This document shows, piece by piece, positions 1-13,470 of a stretch of DNA of 28,659 bases. Source of the stretch: Emiliania huxleyi CCMP1516 (lineage: Eukaryota; Haptophyta; Isochrysidales; Noelaerhabdaceae); assembly GCF_000372725.1 (NCBI RefSeq), contig NW_005200659.1, positions 178,805-207,463 of the forward strand, written 5' to 3'. The translations under genes were made by a program, and so were the position numbers. Position 1 is the first letter of the stretch; each line of letters starts with the position of its first letter. The notes below the pieces were generated by a model. It had not been told where the DNA came from. It searched no databases and saw only the letters and a list, made by a program, of their open reading frames with translations.

Positions 1-3544
<3,544 letters not shown>

Positions 3545-3621
3545 ATCGAGGAAGCTGAGGGTTGCTGGGAAGCGGCAGCACAGATTTCGCGGCAGCACAG
3601 ATTTTCGCGCCCTCTGTGCGC

Positions 3622-3636
3622 GAAAAGAGAATTTTA
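3622..3636 (-). promoter_or_regulatory. Candidate core promoter motif of MCM6
   Basis: The minus strand reads TAAAATTCTCTTTTC about 80 bases upstream of the MCM6 ATG, an AT-rich island in GC-rich DNA. The same word recurs upstream of four other gene starts here. A role as initiator or TATA substitute is inference. About 20 bases further upstream lies the dispersed repeat at 3657-3699. Confidence 0.45.
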
Positions 3637-3656
3637 CAACCCCCTCGCACAACACT

Positions 3657-3699
3657 GGGCACGGGACTGGCGCGCACTGGCACTAACACAGGTACACCG
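3657..3699. repeat. Dispersed repeat, GGCACGGGACTGGCGCGCAC type, copy 1
   Basis: The core GGGCACGGGACTGGCGCGCA followed by CTGGCACTAACAC recurs at 20699-20729, 22226-22270 and 26056-26081 (core only). Here and at 26056 it sits upstream of a minus-strand gene promoter (MCM6, PIBF1). A degenerate inverse-orientation version lies at 7221-7250. It could be a transposon end or a shared upstream promoter element. Confidence 0.8.
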
Positions 3700-3926
3700 A
3701 AAAGAGAAAAACATACCCGGAATCCTCCCTCAAAATCCTGCTCGTGCAGGTGGGGACCCTGTCCTCCTCCCTCCCCTATCCCTCGTTTGGGTTGTCTGTT
3801 TTCTCTCTTTCTTTTCGGGCCTCCTGGACAGGGCCTGTTCACGGCTTGGAGGGTGATCCACGCTGAACGTAGGAACGAACGGGATCCCGAGCAGCGCTCC
3901 CGCCATTTCTGCTTCCGCTATTCCCA

Positions 3927-5336
3927 CTAGCCGTAGGAATCGGGGGAAGGGCTTGGTGGGGGCGGAGACGGCGGTGGCGGGGATGGTGGTGGCGGGGAGG
4001 GCAATGGCCGGTGCGACGGCGGTAGCGCAGCCGGTGTCAGGGGCGGCGGAACCGGCGATGGCGATGGCGATGGCGGTGGCGACGGAGGGGGAGGCGGGTA
4101 CGGAGGGGGCGGCGGGGACGGTGGCGGCGGAGAGGAAGGCGGGGGAGAGGGTCGATGGGATGACGGTCTTGGTGGAGGCGGCCAGGGAGGGGGTTGCAGA
4201 GGCGGCGGCAACGGAGGAGGTGGAGGAGAGGGGGGCGAGGGTGATGGAGAAGGTGGCGACGGCGGCTGTGGAGAGGGAGGCGGCGGAGGGGGCGAGGGGG
4301 TTGGTGTCGGCGGCCACGGATGGGGTAACGGCGGTAACGGCGAGGGAGGGGGTGGGGGAGGTAACGGCGGCGGCGGGGGGAGCGAAGGGTGAGGTGGCAG
4401 AAGAGGTGGAGGCAGGCGAGGCGGCGGCGGGGGTTGGCACGGGGGCGGCAAAGATGGAGAGGGGGGAGGGGGGGGGAATGAGGGAGAAGGAGAGAAAGAA
4501 AGAGGAGGAGAGAGAAAGAGGGCTAGGATGGGGGGGGGAGAGAGAGGGGGCAGGGGGGGGTTTGGAATGTCCGACTCCCGGGTGGAGACACTGCCCTTTG
4601 CAGGAGTCACGTGTCCCCAACGACCGGCAGTCGGTAATGAGGTTTGGTTGGTTGAGGAAGACGGCCTCCGGTTCCTGAAGCAGGGCAGAAATAAATAAAG
4701 GTTAGGGACGTCTCGGGCAGTTATCGCCGCGTTGAATCCCCCCGTCTGCCGGAACGATCTCCCACCGGTTATAATAACCGGCGGCAATCGATAGTCAAAG
4801 TTGGGCTCCGGAAAGCGATAGAGCGCCCGCCCATGCCCTCCGCTTGTTGTGCAGCACCCGCGGCGCGCGCGCGCCGCGGTGTTGACCAACGACCGTGCCA
4901 CTGGAGGCTCCCACGCCACTCGCGGCAATCCGCATCGAGGCCGCCCGTCGGCGCAGCAAAGGCACTGCGCACTTCTGGGCAGCGCCCAGAATGCAGGGAA
5001 GGCCTTGGCGCTTCTCGCCAGCCAGGCTGACTCGGCAACCGGCACGCGAGCCGACTGCGCGTCCCGAGCCCACGGATCGGCGCCGTCGCACAGGCCCGCC
5101 AGCCGCCGCACAGCTCCAGAGAGGCCACTGGCGTTGCGCTGCACTGCTTGAAGCTGATGTTGAGGCGCTGCACTGCTCAAAGCTGCCCCGTGCGCCGCCG
5201 CGAGCGCCGCGCCGTGGCCTCGTTCTCTGGCGAGCCCCAGCACGACCCCTCGCGGCCACTCGCGCCGTTGCAGCAGCTCCGACCCCGCCACTCCGGCTCC
5301 CGAGCGCGCGACGAGCACGAGGAAGAGCATGCGCAT
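3927..5336 (-). CDS. Putative secreted proline-rich (SPPPP) protein
   Basis: Uninterrupted 469-codon frame. The start at 5336 gives MRMLFLVLVARSGAGVAG, which resembles a short signal peptide. Residues from about 190 to the end are dominated by SPPPP, PPPSP and SPSP runs, as in hydroxyproline-rich extensin- or pherophorin-like wall proteins; that region is G-rich on the plus strand. The N-terminal 190 residues have several cysteines and no domain I recognise. The frame stays open through low-complexity GC-rich DNA, so it may be an artefact or lack an intron boundary I cannot see. It is in tandem with MCM6, 382 bp away. The function suggested is a cell-surface or scale-matrix glycoprotein, by composition only. 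Confidence 0.4.
   Translation of the reverse strand: MRMLFLVLVARSGAGVAGSELLQRREWPRGVVLGLARERGHGAALAAAHGAALSSAAPQHQLQAVQRNASGLSGAVRRLAGLCDGADPWARDAQSARVPVAESAWLARSAKAFPAFWALPRSAQCLCCADGRPRCGLPRVAWEPPVARSLVNTAARARRGCCTTSGGHGRALYRFPEPNFDYRLPPVIITGGRSFRQTGGFNAAITARDVPNLYLFLPCFRNRRPSSSTNQTSLPTAGRWGHVTPAKGSVSTRESDIPNPPLPPLSPPPILALFLSPPLSFSPSPSFPPPPPSPSLPPPCQPPPPPRLPPPLLPPHPSLPPPPPLPPPPPPSPLPPLPHPWPPTPTPSPPPPPPSPQPPSPPSPSPSPPSPPPPPLPPPLQPPPWPPPPRPSSHRPSPPPSSPPPPSPPPPPYPPPPPSPPPSPSPSPVPPPLTPAALPPSHRPLPSPPPPSPPPPSPPPPSPSPDSYG
4764..4780. repeat. Perfect short AT-centred palindrome
   Basis: CCGGTTATAATAACCGG: 8-bp arms around a single A, about 550 bases into the proline-rich ORF. It could be a binding site or chance; nothing else supports a role. 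Position is accurate to a base or two. Confidence 0.5.
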
Positions 5337-5339
5337 GGG

Positions 5340-5460
5340 CCAAAATCAGTTACTGGCAGTTGGACTTGAGAATCGTGCTTTTTGTGAGGTTGTTTCGTGT
5401 TAGGTTGGGTTGTGCTTGGGTGAGGTTGTTCCGAGTGAGGTTAGGTCGTCGGCGCGAAGG
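5340..5460. other. T/G-rich stretch of degenerate GGTT repeats
   Basis: The plus strand changes abruptly to G and T, with repeated units such as GTGAGGTTGTT, GTTAGGTTGGG and GTGAGGTTAGG. It lies just upstream of the start of the proline-rich ORF on the other strand. It resembles degenerate telomere-like or G-quadruplex-forming sequence, but no exact TTAGGG array is present. Confidence 0.5.
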
Positions 5461-5505
5461 GTGAGTCTCGACCGCCGCTGCTCACGCCAGCGGACGGCCA
5501 CCATC

Positions 5506-5879
5506 GGTGTTTTTGGCTTCGCCACCGTCCAAGGCGTGCGCCATGCACTCGCCGTTATCGAGCGTCCGAGCACGCCTGTCCGACGAGCGGCTTGCTGTGC
5601 GGACGCCTTCTTGTGGCTCTCGTCGAGAGCGTTTTGCGTCCCGGCGGGTTGAGAGAAGATGTGTCGTCTGTCACTGTGTACGTCACACCAGTCTTGATAA
5701 CAAGCACGGTCGATCCGTCAAAGCGATACACTCGTTCCTATCACGTTGGAGGGCTGGCACAGAGAGCGACAAGAAGGCGTCCGCACAGCAAGCCGCTCGT
5801 CGGACAGGCGTGCTCGGACGCTCGATGTCGGCGAGCGCATGGCGCACGCTTTGGACGGTGTGGCGAAGCCAAAAACACC
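5506..5879. repeat. Long imperfect inverted repeat (foldback element)
   Basis: The left arm 5506-5623 and right arm 5763-5879 are about 118 bp each and nearly complementary. For example, GTTTTTGGCTTCGCCA on the left returns as TGGCGAAGCCAAAAAC on the right. They are separated by a loop of about 140 bp. There is no credible ORF inside. This is the form of a foldback transposon or a small-RNA-generating hairpin. I found no clear target duplication. Confidence 0.8.
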
Positions 5880-6420
5880 CACCGTCCTCGACCGCGCTGA
5901 AAAGCTGCCTGGTGGTCGCGCGCAGCGCGTCGGCGCGGCTCCAACTGGTTGGGCACCTCGGCTGGGTCCATCAGCACGAGGCCCGCCCCGTCGGGGAGCC
6001 CCGCGAGCGCATGGGCGGCCGGCGCGAGCGGAGGACGGCGGGCCGAGATCTCGCTGTCTTCGCACGAAAATCACAAGGCGCCAAGGGGGGGGGTCCGAAT
6101 AAGATACATGATAGCGTACACATAACTCAGGGCCACGCCCATCCTGTCGCCCCCCCCAGCACTCCAAGGTGCCAAAGGAACAAACAAGGGCACAACAAAC
6201 AACAGACGACAGGAAGTGACATGCGAGGCTAGAGCAGGCTTGCTCCACCTCTAGCAATCTCACCGGCCAGCGAGGCACGGACGAGACCGTGTGTGGGGTC
6301 TAGTGAGGTGTCTATGGTCGCCCTCCTCATGGGCTAGTAGCCTACCACTAACCCTATCTCGCACTCACGGGTGATGACAATTCATTGGGTGAGTGTTTGC
6401 AAGCAGAGGCGCGTGTGCTA
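5880..6420. other. Region without a recognisable gene
   Basis: No ORF with family resemblance on either strand. It contains small hairpins, for example around 6231-6256 (CTAGAG paired with CTCTAG), and a C-run near 6090. I cannot assign an RNA gene to it. Confidence 0.4.
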
Positions 6421-6426
6421 AATCTA

Positions 6427-6468
6427 GGCCGCACGTCGTGGCACTATGACGGAGGTAGACGTGCGGCC
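6427..6468. repeat. Hairpin with perfect 11-bp stem
   Basis: GGCCGCACGTC at 6427-6437 pairs with GACGTGCGGCC at 6458-6468 across a 20-base loop. No adjacent gene was identified. Confidence 0.75.
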
Positions 6469-6743
6469 GCAGCGCGCCCGCCGCAGGCTCGGCGGTGCGC
6501 GCGTGTTAGCGATAAAGTTGCGGGTAGAGCCGTTCCCGACTTGTCGAAGGCGAGGCCTCTGCGACGAGTGCCAGCCGCGCTGCGGAGCCACGCCCTTCGA
6601 GCCGCGTCCCGTCGGCACTGTCCCTGAGTGCGTTCCGCCTTGGCGGCACACACTCTCGACGAGGACAGTCCGGCCGACGGGAACGTGTCGCGGCCGGCGA
6701 CGGTTGCGGCGTGTGTGTATGTGTACGACGCGCCGCGTCGACG

Positions 6744-6860
6744 AAGCGAGGTTGGCAGGCGCCCCTCGCGAGCCTCGCAAGACATGCCACACGCCCCTCG
6801 CAAGCGAGGTTAGTAGGCGCCCCTCGCGAGACCCGCAAGACATGCCACACGCCCCTCGCT
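6744..6860. repeat. Two-copy 58-bp direct tandem repeat
   Basis: Units begin at 6744 and 6802 with AAGCGAGGTTGGCAGGCGCC and AAGCGAGGTTAGTAGGCGCC. Each continues through CGCAAGACATGCCACACGCC. They differ at only a few positions. No coding role is evident. Confidence 0.85.
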
Positions 6861-6954
6861 CGCGACGCGACGATGGCACGACCACCGTCCTGCATCGCAG
6901 ACCGGGCAAGGAGGGGCCTGCTCGCGATCCGCGGAACAGGTGGCCTCTCCCCCT

Positions 6955-7175
6955 CCCCCGGAAGAGGCGACAAGGGAGAGCACGACGAGAAGGGTGCGAC
7001 CGCGAGGTGGCACGAAGGTTGCAGCGAGAATCGGAGAGAGACTGCGAAGTGATAGGAAGAGGCGGACGCCCAAGGGTGGGCGACGGCTAGCGCACCACAC
7101 CCCTCTCCTTAAAATCCCTGTGTGGTGGCGGCGTGCCGTTCTCCCATCCCTCCCTTGGGTTGTCTGTTTTCTTTC
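6955..7175. mobile_element. Dispersed element end, copy 1
   Basis: About 220 bp nearly identical to 22005-22215. Both hold a GCGAGAATCGG...GAGAGACTGCGAAG block, then GGAAGAGGCGGACGCCCAAG, a CACCACAC/GTGTGGTG hairpin and the end CCCTTGGGTTGT. The shared ends inside different surroundings indicate a transposable-element terminus. The superfamily is unknown. A T/C-rich tract follows (7160-7185). Confidence 0.75.
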
Positions 7176-7346
7176 TTTCTTTCTTTGTGAGAGAGAGTCT
7201 TTTCGTTGAATTCTTTTCGTGTGCCAGTCCGCGCCAGTCCGCGCCCTTGTCGTGCCAGTGTGCTGTGAGAGAGGCTTGTCTCCTAAGAATTCTTTTGCCA
7301 TTTGTAGTGCCAGTCCGAGCCAGTCTGCTGTGAGAGGGGCTTCTCT

Positions 7347-8698
7347 ATCATTGAAAGTAGCAACCGGGTCTGTCCAACCACTCTCCGAATGGGATTTTCT
7401 GCCCCGCTGCTCGTCGCGGCCCGCCTGCCTCCCGGAGGCCCGCCCGGCCGTGCAATCCGCCGCCGGACCGCCCGGCGGGTCCAACCCGAAGCGGGCGACC
7501 GGCCGTTCGCACCGCTCGGCCGACGGGGCGAGCCCCGCGGCCCTCGATCGCTCGCCCCGGGACGTGGCCCGACCGGCCCACGCGCACGGCCTGGCCTCTA
7601 CCGCCACTTTCGGCGGCGCAATTTGCGCCTTCATCGCTCTCTGAATCCTCCTGGCACCCATCGGACTCCTCCCGACGGTCGGCGGCGCCCACTCCGTGCA
7701 CTTTGAGTCAGACTCGCTCTTCGGCAGGCACGCTCTTCGGCAAAAAGTCGCCGCCGGCTGTCCACGCCGAGCCAGCCAGTTGCCGGCTCGCACGGCAGCC
7801 TCTTCCTCTCGACCAGCCTCAACTTCGACACGGTCATCATTTTGTCGCTGCGTGCTCGTGGCGAGCCGGGCGGCGGTCAAAGTTTGCCCAGACGAGCGCC
7901 AGGCGATAGCAAGGTCTCTGTTCGCCCTGTGCATGTCAGGCCAGGCTGCAGCGGGGCACTACCATCGTGCTACCCTGTTGCAGCCTGACTTTTCCCACTC
8001 GTGTGCACAGTCGCCAGACCACCACCACCACCCGGCATCGTGTCACGGCGAGCTCCTTCTGCACCCGTTCGCGAGGCTCTCGCGCTGGCACACTTCGGCC
8101 TTCCGCTGCTCGCGTTCGGCGAGCTCTTCTCCGCACTCCTGCCACGGTGATGTCGCCACACACCTTCTGGCCGGCCTGAGCCATGCGGACTCGACCTCTC
8201 CCCCTCTCTGGTGCACGCCACGGGCCGCGACGGCTGCTGGCAGCCGGCCGGCGTGAGGAGGCAGTTTGCCGGCACAGTCGAGCTGGAGTATCCGCTTCTT
8301 GATGCTTCTGCGGTCAAGCTTGACCTTATGTGACATGATGTGCCACAATAATGCATGCTCTCACCCCTCAAAGTGTCGAATTTTTGTTTCCCGGTGACCC
8401 GACACCGGTGGCCCGATAGACCGTGTGCCTTTCTTCAAAGTCAAACGAACGCGCTTCGAGGTTCGACAATCGCTAAAAGCTGCTTTTGGTTGGGGCACCG
8501 CTGCGACTCCCTTGGGGATGCCTGAGGCCACCCCAAGCACTCCCCAAGCCTTAAAGTGGACGAATTCAACCCTACTTTTGGTTCGTCTACGCACATTAGC
8601 AACTTTGTGCTCATGTCAACGCTCCACGCCAGCGCTAGCCCATTCAAGTTTCAACTCCGCCCCCATTGGGGGCGGGGCCCGTCAAGGGCCAAGCTAGT
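7347..8698. repeat. Tandem array, unit 1 (A1+B1)
   Basis: First copy of a 1352-bp unit. Segment A1 (7347-8354) starts ATCATTGAAAGTAGCAACCG and B1 (8355-8698) starts ATGCTCTCACCCCTCAAAG. The unit repeats at 8699-10047. Frames are open on both strands over A, but no family is recognised. In the plus frame copy 1 has TGA where copy 2 has TGG (near 7643 and 8995). B1 contains the palindrome CCGCCCCCATTGGGGGCGG at 8657-8675. Confidence 0.93.
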
Positions 8699-10047
8699 AT
8701 CATTGAAAGTAGCAACCGGGTCGCGCCACACGCTCTCCGAATGGGATTTTCTGCCCTGCCCCTGTCGCAGCCCCGGCTGCCTCCCGGAGGCCCGCCCGGC
8801 CATGCAATCCGCCGCCGGACCACCCGGCGGGTCCAACCCGAAGCGGGCGACCGGCCGTTCGCACCGCTCGGCCGACGGGGCGAGCCCCGCGGCCCTCGAT
8901 CGCTCGCCCCGGGACGTGGCCCGACCGGCCCACGCGCACGGCCTGGCCTCTACCGCCACTTTCGGCGGCGCAATTTGCGCCTTCATCGCTCTCTGGATCG
9001 TCCTGGCACCCATCGGACTCCTCCCGACGGTCGGCGGCGCCCACTCCGTGCACTTTGAGTCAGACTCGCTCTTCGGCAGGCACGCTCTTCGGCAAAAAGT
9101 CGCCGCCGGCTGTCCACGCCGAGCCAGCCAGTTGCCGGCTCGCATGGCAGCCTCTTTCTCTCGACCAGCCTCAACTTCGACACGGTCATCATTTTGTCGC
9201 TGCGTGCTCGTGGCGAGCTGTGGCGGCGGTCGAAGTTGGCCCAGACGAGCGCCAGGCGATAGTACCGTCTCTGTTCGCCCTGTGCATGTCAGGCCAGGCT
9301 GCAGCGGGGCACGACCATCGTGCTGCCCTGTTGCAGCCTGACGTTTCCCACTGTGCACAGCCGCCAGAGCACCACCACCGCCCGGCATCGTGTCACGGCG
9401 AGCTTTTTCTGCACCCGTTCGCGAGGCTCTCGCGCTGGCACACTTCGGCCTTCCGCTGCTCGCGTTCGGCGAGCTCTTCTCCGCACTCCTGCCACGGTGC
9501 CGTCGCCACACACCTTCTGGCCGGCCTGAGCCACGCGGACTCGACCTCTCTCCCTCTCGGGTGCACGCCACGGGCCGCGACGGCTGCTGGCAGCCAGCCG
9601 GCGTGAGGAGGCAGCGTTGCCGGCACAGTCGAGCTGGAGTATCCGCTTCTTGATGCTTCTGCGGTCAAGCTTGACCTTATGTGACATGATATGCCACAAT
9701 ACTGTATGCTCTCACCCCTCAAAGTGTCGAATTTTTGTTTAGTACTGGTGACCCGACACCGGTGGCCCGATAGGCGATAGTACCGTGTGCCTTTCTTCAA
9801 ACGAACGCACTTCGAGGTTCGACAATCGCTAAGATGCTTATGGGGCACCGCTGCGACTCCCTTGGAGATGCCTGAGGCCACCCCAACCAGTCCCCAAGGC
9901 CAAGCCTTACGTGGACGAATTCAACCCTACTTTTTGTTCGTCTACCCACATTAGCAACTTCGTGCTCATGTCAACGCCACGCCAGCGCCAGCCCATTCAA
10001 CCCCGCCCCCATTGGGGGCGGGGCCCTTCAAGGGCTTAACTCTAGCT
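8699..10047. repeat. Tandem array, unit 2 (A2+B2)
   Basis: Second copy of the 1.35-kb unit: A2 8699-9705 and B2 9706-10047. It is close to identical to unit 1 through the middle of A (roughly 8780-9120) and more diverged at the edges. B2 holds an 11-bp-arm palindrome, CCCCGCCCCCA T TGGGGGCGGGG, at 10001-10023. Confidence 0.93.
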
Positions 10048-10395
10048 ATGCTCTCACCCCTCAAAGTGTCGAATTTTCGTTTCCCGGTGACCCGACGCCC
10101 GTGGCCCGATAGGCGATAGTACCGTGTGCCTTTCTTCAAACGAACGCGCTTCGAGGTTCGACAATCGCTAAAAGCTGCTTTTGGGGCACCGCTGCGACTC
10201 CCTTGGGGATGCCTGAGGCCACCCCAAGCACTCCCCAAGCCTTACGTGGACGAATTCAACCCTACTTTTTGTTCGTCTACGCACATTAGCAACTTCGTGC
10301 TCATGTCAACGCCACGCCAGCGCTACAGGCTAGCCTGTAGCCCATTCAACCCCGCCCCATTGGGGGCGGGGCCCGTCGAGGGCCTCACTCTAGTG
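10048..10395. repeat. Tandem array, partial unit 3 (B3), next to DinB-like gene
   Basis: Third copy of the B segment only, so the array reads A-B-A-B-B. It ends just before the promoter motif of the DinB-like gene. It carries the CCAAT/GC-box palindrome at 10350-10371. Uniquely among the B copies it also has an inserted perfect 18-bp palindrome, CTACAGGCTAGCCTGTAG, at 10323-10340. Confidence 0.92.
10350..10371. promoter_or_regulatory. CCAAT/GC-box palindrome upstream of DinB-like gene
   Basis: A CCCCGCCCC arm, an ATTGG (inverted CCAAT) centre and a GGGGCGGGG arm lie 30 bases before the TAAAATTCTTTTC motif at 10401. The spacing suits a proximal promoter. The same palindrome in B1 and B2 suggests that the promoter segment itself was amplified. 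Functional assignment is inference. Confidence 0.4.
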
Positions 10396-10400
10396 CATAG

Positions 10401-10414
10401 TAAAATTCTTTTCG
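10401..10414 (+). promoter_or_regulatory. Candidate core promoter motif of DinB-like gene
   Basis: TAAAATTCTTTTCG, the clearest copy of the recurrent motif, lies 144 bases before the ATG at 10545 and 30 bases after the GC-box palindrome. Confidence 0.5.
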
Positions 10415-10504
10415 AGGTGGATATCCTTTGGCCGCGTTGGCCTTTGCGCGTTGGCCAACATTCGCTACCACCGCGGCCAAAGGCCAACCGGATATCCACC
10501 TCGA
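10412..10504. repeat. Inverted repeat in the probable 5' leader of the DinB-like gene
   Basis: TCGAGGTGGATATCC at 10412-10426 is complementary to GGATATCCACCTCGA at about 10489-10503. The inner TTTGGCCGCGTTGGCC and GGCCAAAGGCCAA stretches also pair imperfectly. If transcription starts at the motif, this would fold into a stable 5'-UTR hairpin. Confidence 0.7.
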
Positions 10505-10544
10505 GAACCTCGAGAGAACATTTGCCAGTCGTCTATCTACTCGT

Positions 10545-11153
10545 ATGAGGCTCGTATTGGCCACGACGGCAGCCTCCGTCGCAATCGCGGTCGTGGCATG
10601 TCGCAGGCAAAGGCAGCGCGACGCTGAGAAGTTGCTAGCCGCCGTGCGCACGCTCGCTCGATACAATGCTTGGACGAACGACGTCTTCCTCGAGCGAGTT
10701 GCGTCACTGCCGGACGACGAAGTCACAAAGCCGCGCGCGACCCTCTTCCAGAGCCTCGTCCACACGCTCAATCACAATTTTGTCATTGAGGACATATTCC
10801 GCTCGCACCTCCTCGGGCGCTCGCACGGCTACACGGCACGGAACACCGCGTCGCCGCCGCCGATTGCCTCGCTGCGCACGTCGCAACGTGAAGTCGACGA
10901 TTGGCTGATCCGATGGGCCGATGCGGTGACCTACGACGAGCTCTTTGCGCGGCGGCGCTTCAAGTTTGTCGGCGATCAGGAAGCCAAGGGCGACATGTCG
11001 GCCTTCGAGATGCTGGTGCACATCATCAACCACACGACGTACCACCGCGGCTGGGCGGTGCAGATGCTGATGGAGCCCGGCAACTCAAGGCCCTCAACGA
11101 CGACCGACCTGCCCGTGTACCTGCGTGATGTGGGGCGTGTGGATCCGCAGTGA
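10545..11153 (+). CDS. DinB-fold (DinB/YfiT) protein with N-terminal hydrophobic segment
   Basis: 202 codons, single exon. The frame is open further upstream but the first ATG is at 10545. Residues 3-18 (RLVLATTAASVAIAVV) form a hydrophobic stretch, a possible signal anchor. The rest matches the four-helix DinB family: RYNAWTNDVF near the start, HTLNHNFVIEDIF in the second helix and HIINHTTYHRGWAVQML in the last. The histidines of these segments are in the places of the family's metal-binding triad. DinB proteins are metal-dependent enzymes, often thiol-linked; the substrate cannot be read here. It sits directly downstream of the 1.35-kb tandem array, whose B segment may form its promoter. 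Family call is firm, function is not. Confidence 0.85.
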   Translation: MRLVLATTAASVAIAVVACRRQRQRDAEKLLAAVRTLARYNAWTNDVFLERVASLPDDEVTKPRATLFQSLVHTLNHNFVIEDIFRSHLLGRSHGYTARNTASPPPIASLRTSQREVDDWLIRWADAVTYDELFARRRFKFVGDQEAKGDMSAFEMLVHIINHTTYHRGWAVQMLMEPGNSRPSTTTDLPVYLRDVGRVDPQ

Positions 11154-11800
11154 GACCGAGGCTCGGCGATGTATTTGATTGTCTTGATCTGCCGCCCGCA
11201 GTCGGCCTGCATGATCTCGAGCCCGGGTTGACGCCGTCGCCGCCGGCGTCGGCGTCTGGCGGCGAAGGGCGGCGCGGCGCGCGTCGGGGCAGTCGCGAGC
11301 TGGAGCCGGGCGCAGCGGCCACTCAGGCCGAACGACGGCGCCTCGCCCAGCATCGACCTGCTGAGGCGACCGCTATTGCCGCTTTCGATGCAACAGTCTG
11401 ACCAGAGATCCCATCCCCCGATCTCCCCCCGTCTTGGACTTCACGCCGGTTCTGAGTGTCCGCGAGCGCGACGCACTGCTGCCGCCCCCAGACTTCGCCC
11501 GCCCACCACCTAGCGCGCCTGCGGCCGAGCCCTGGACGAGCGTCAAGAGAGAGACGCAGAAAGACGCTGCCTGCAACGCGCCATTTTTTCAGTGTACATG
11601 TGGTGAAGAGAATGATCTGTGTGTAGTTAGAGGTATTGGGAGAATGGTGTGTACCCCATTTGAATTCGTAATTCTTTTCCTCGTACCACTTTCGTATGTT
11701 TGTTTTTACTAAGTTTGTTGTCGCCCGACGCCCGTCCCCGCGTGCGACGAGGACCGCAATGCCGCTGATCGTTGCATCCGGCCCACAGCACCGCGGGAGC
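11154..11800. other. Intergenic region after DinB-like gene
   Basis: No gene recognised. Positions 11570-11720 are notably AT-richer and include GTAATTCTTTTCC at 11668-11680, a copy of the recurrent motif without an evident downstream gene. Short ORFs here have no family resemblance. Confidence 0.5.
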
Positions 11801-12705
<905 letters not shown>

Positions 12706-13470
12706 GCGAACACGGCGTGGAGATGGGCGGCAGGCACTCTGTTCGGCATGGCTCTCATCCTTGTCCCGCTGCTGTCTTTTTCAAAGACGGATCGAGCCTG
12801 GGATTCGAAATTGGCGCAAAGCGCATTTTGCGGCACGAAACAACACTTTGAACGAAGCGACGAGTCAGTACATTTGGTGAAATGCTAGAGCAAAACGCAC
12901 TGGAGACCGAGGCTGCGGAAACGAGGGAGGTTTCACCTGGCTAGTTCAACAGACAAAGAAATGTAAACGAACGTATGTTCATGGATACGCTCAGCACGAG
13001 CAGCAGCGACGTCGTGCCGCCCTCTTTGCCCCCGTTTCCACCGCCCAGTCCCTTTCCCGGGCTTCCACCACCCTCCGTGCCGCCACCGTCCTCTCCCACA
13101 GAGTGGGTGTGGCCTTTCTGAGTCCGTGACTGAGCGCTGAGGTGACAACGAGAAACACCGGTGCGCTCGCGTAGAGAGAGCCCACTAATAAGGATCACTC
13201 TCTCTCTCTCTCTGTTCCCGGGCATTAAAACATTGTATTCCTCTCACTGAGAGATTTTTCAGGGGGCACACGCCACACCAGCGCGCAGCGCGGCTGCGGC
13301 ACCTGCGCCCTCTATCCCTCTCTCTCGCCCTCGAGCCCCTGCGCCACCTCCACCCCTGCCACCTAGATCTCTCCTAGATCTCCTCGTCTTGTCTTCCGCT
13401 TCCCATCTCCAAGTGAGGTCTTATTTGTTATAATTATATCACAGTGGTAACTGGTAACTCTGTTTCATAC
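12706..13470. repeat. Second tandem duplication, copy 2
   Basis: A diverged second copy of the 11801-12705 unit, about 765 bp. Its CT tract is only 16 bp (13198-13213), and the left arm of the GTGGGCTCTCTC hairpin is lost. It ends at the stop codon of the UCH gene on the other strand. Confidence 0.88.

Noticed and set aside
3953..4678. Plus-strand Gly/Ala/Glu-rich ORF
   Set aside because: Complement of the SPPPP-coding low-complexity DNA; repetitive composition only.
6231..6400. Possible structured RNA gene
   Set aside because: Several short stems but no match to a tRNA, snRNA or other class I can recognise.
6810..7934. Long minus-strand ORF over unit A (also 8651-9571)
   Set aside because: No family resemblance; the plus strand is equally open, and one copy has a stop in the plus frame, so neither frame can be chosen.
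10428..10544. Upstream extension of the DinB-like frame
   Set aside because: Begins at TTG, includes the hairpin, and lacks an ATG; the first ATG is at 10545.
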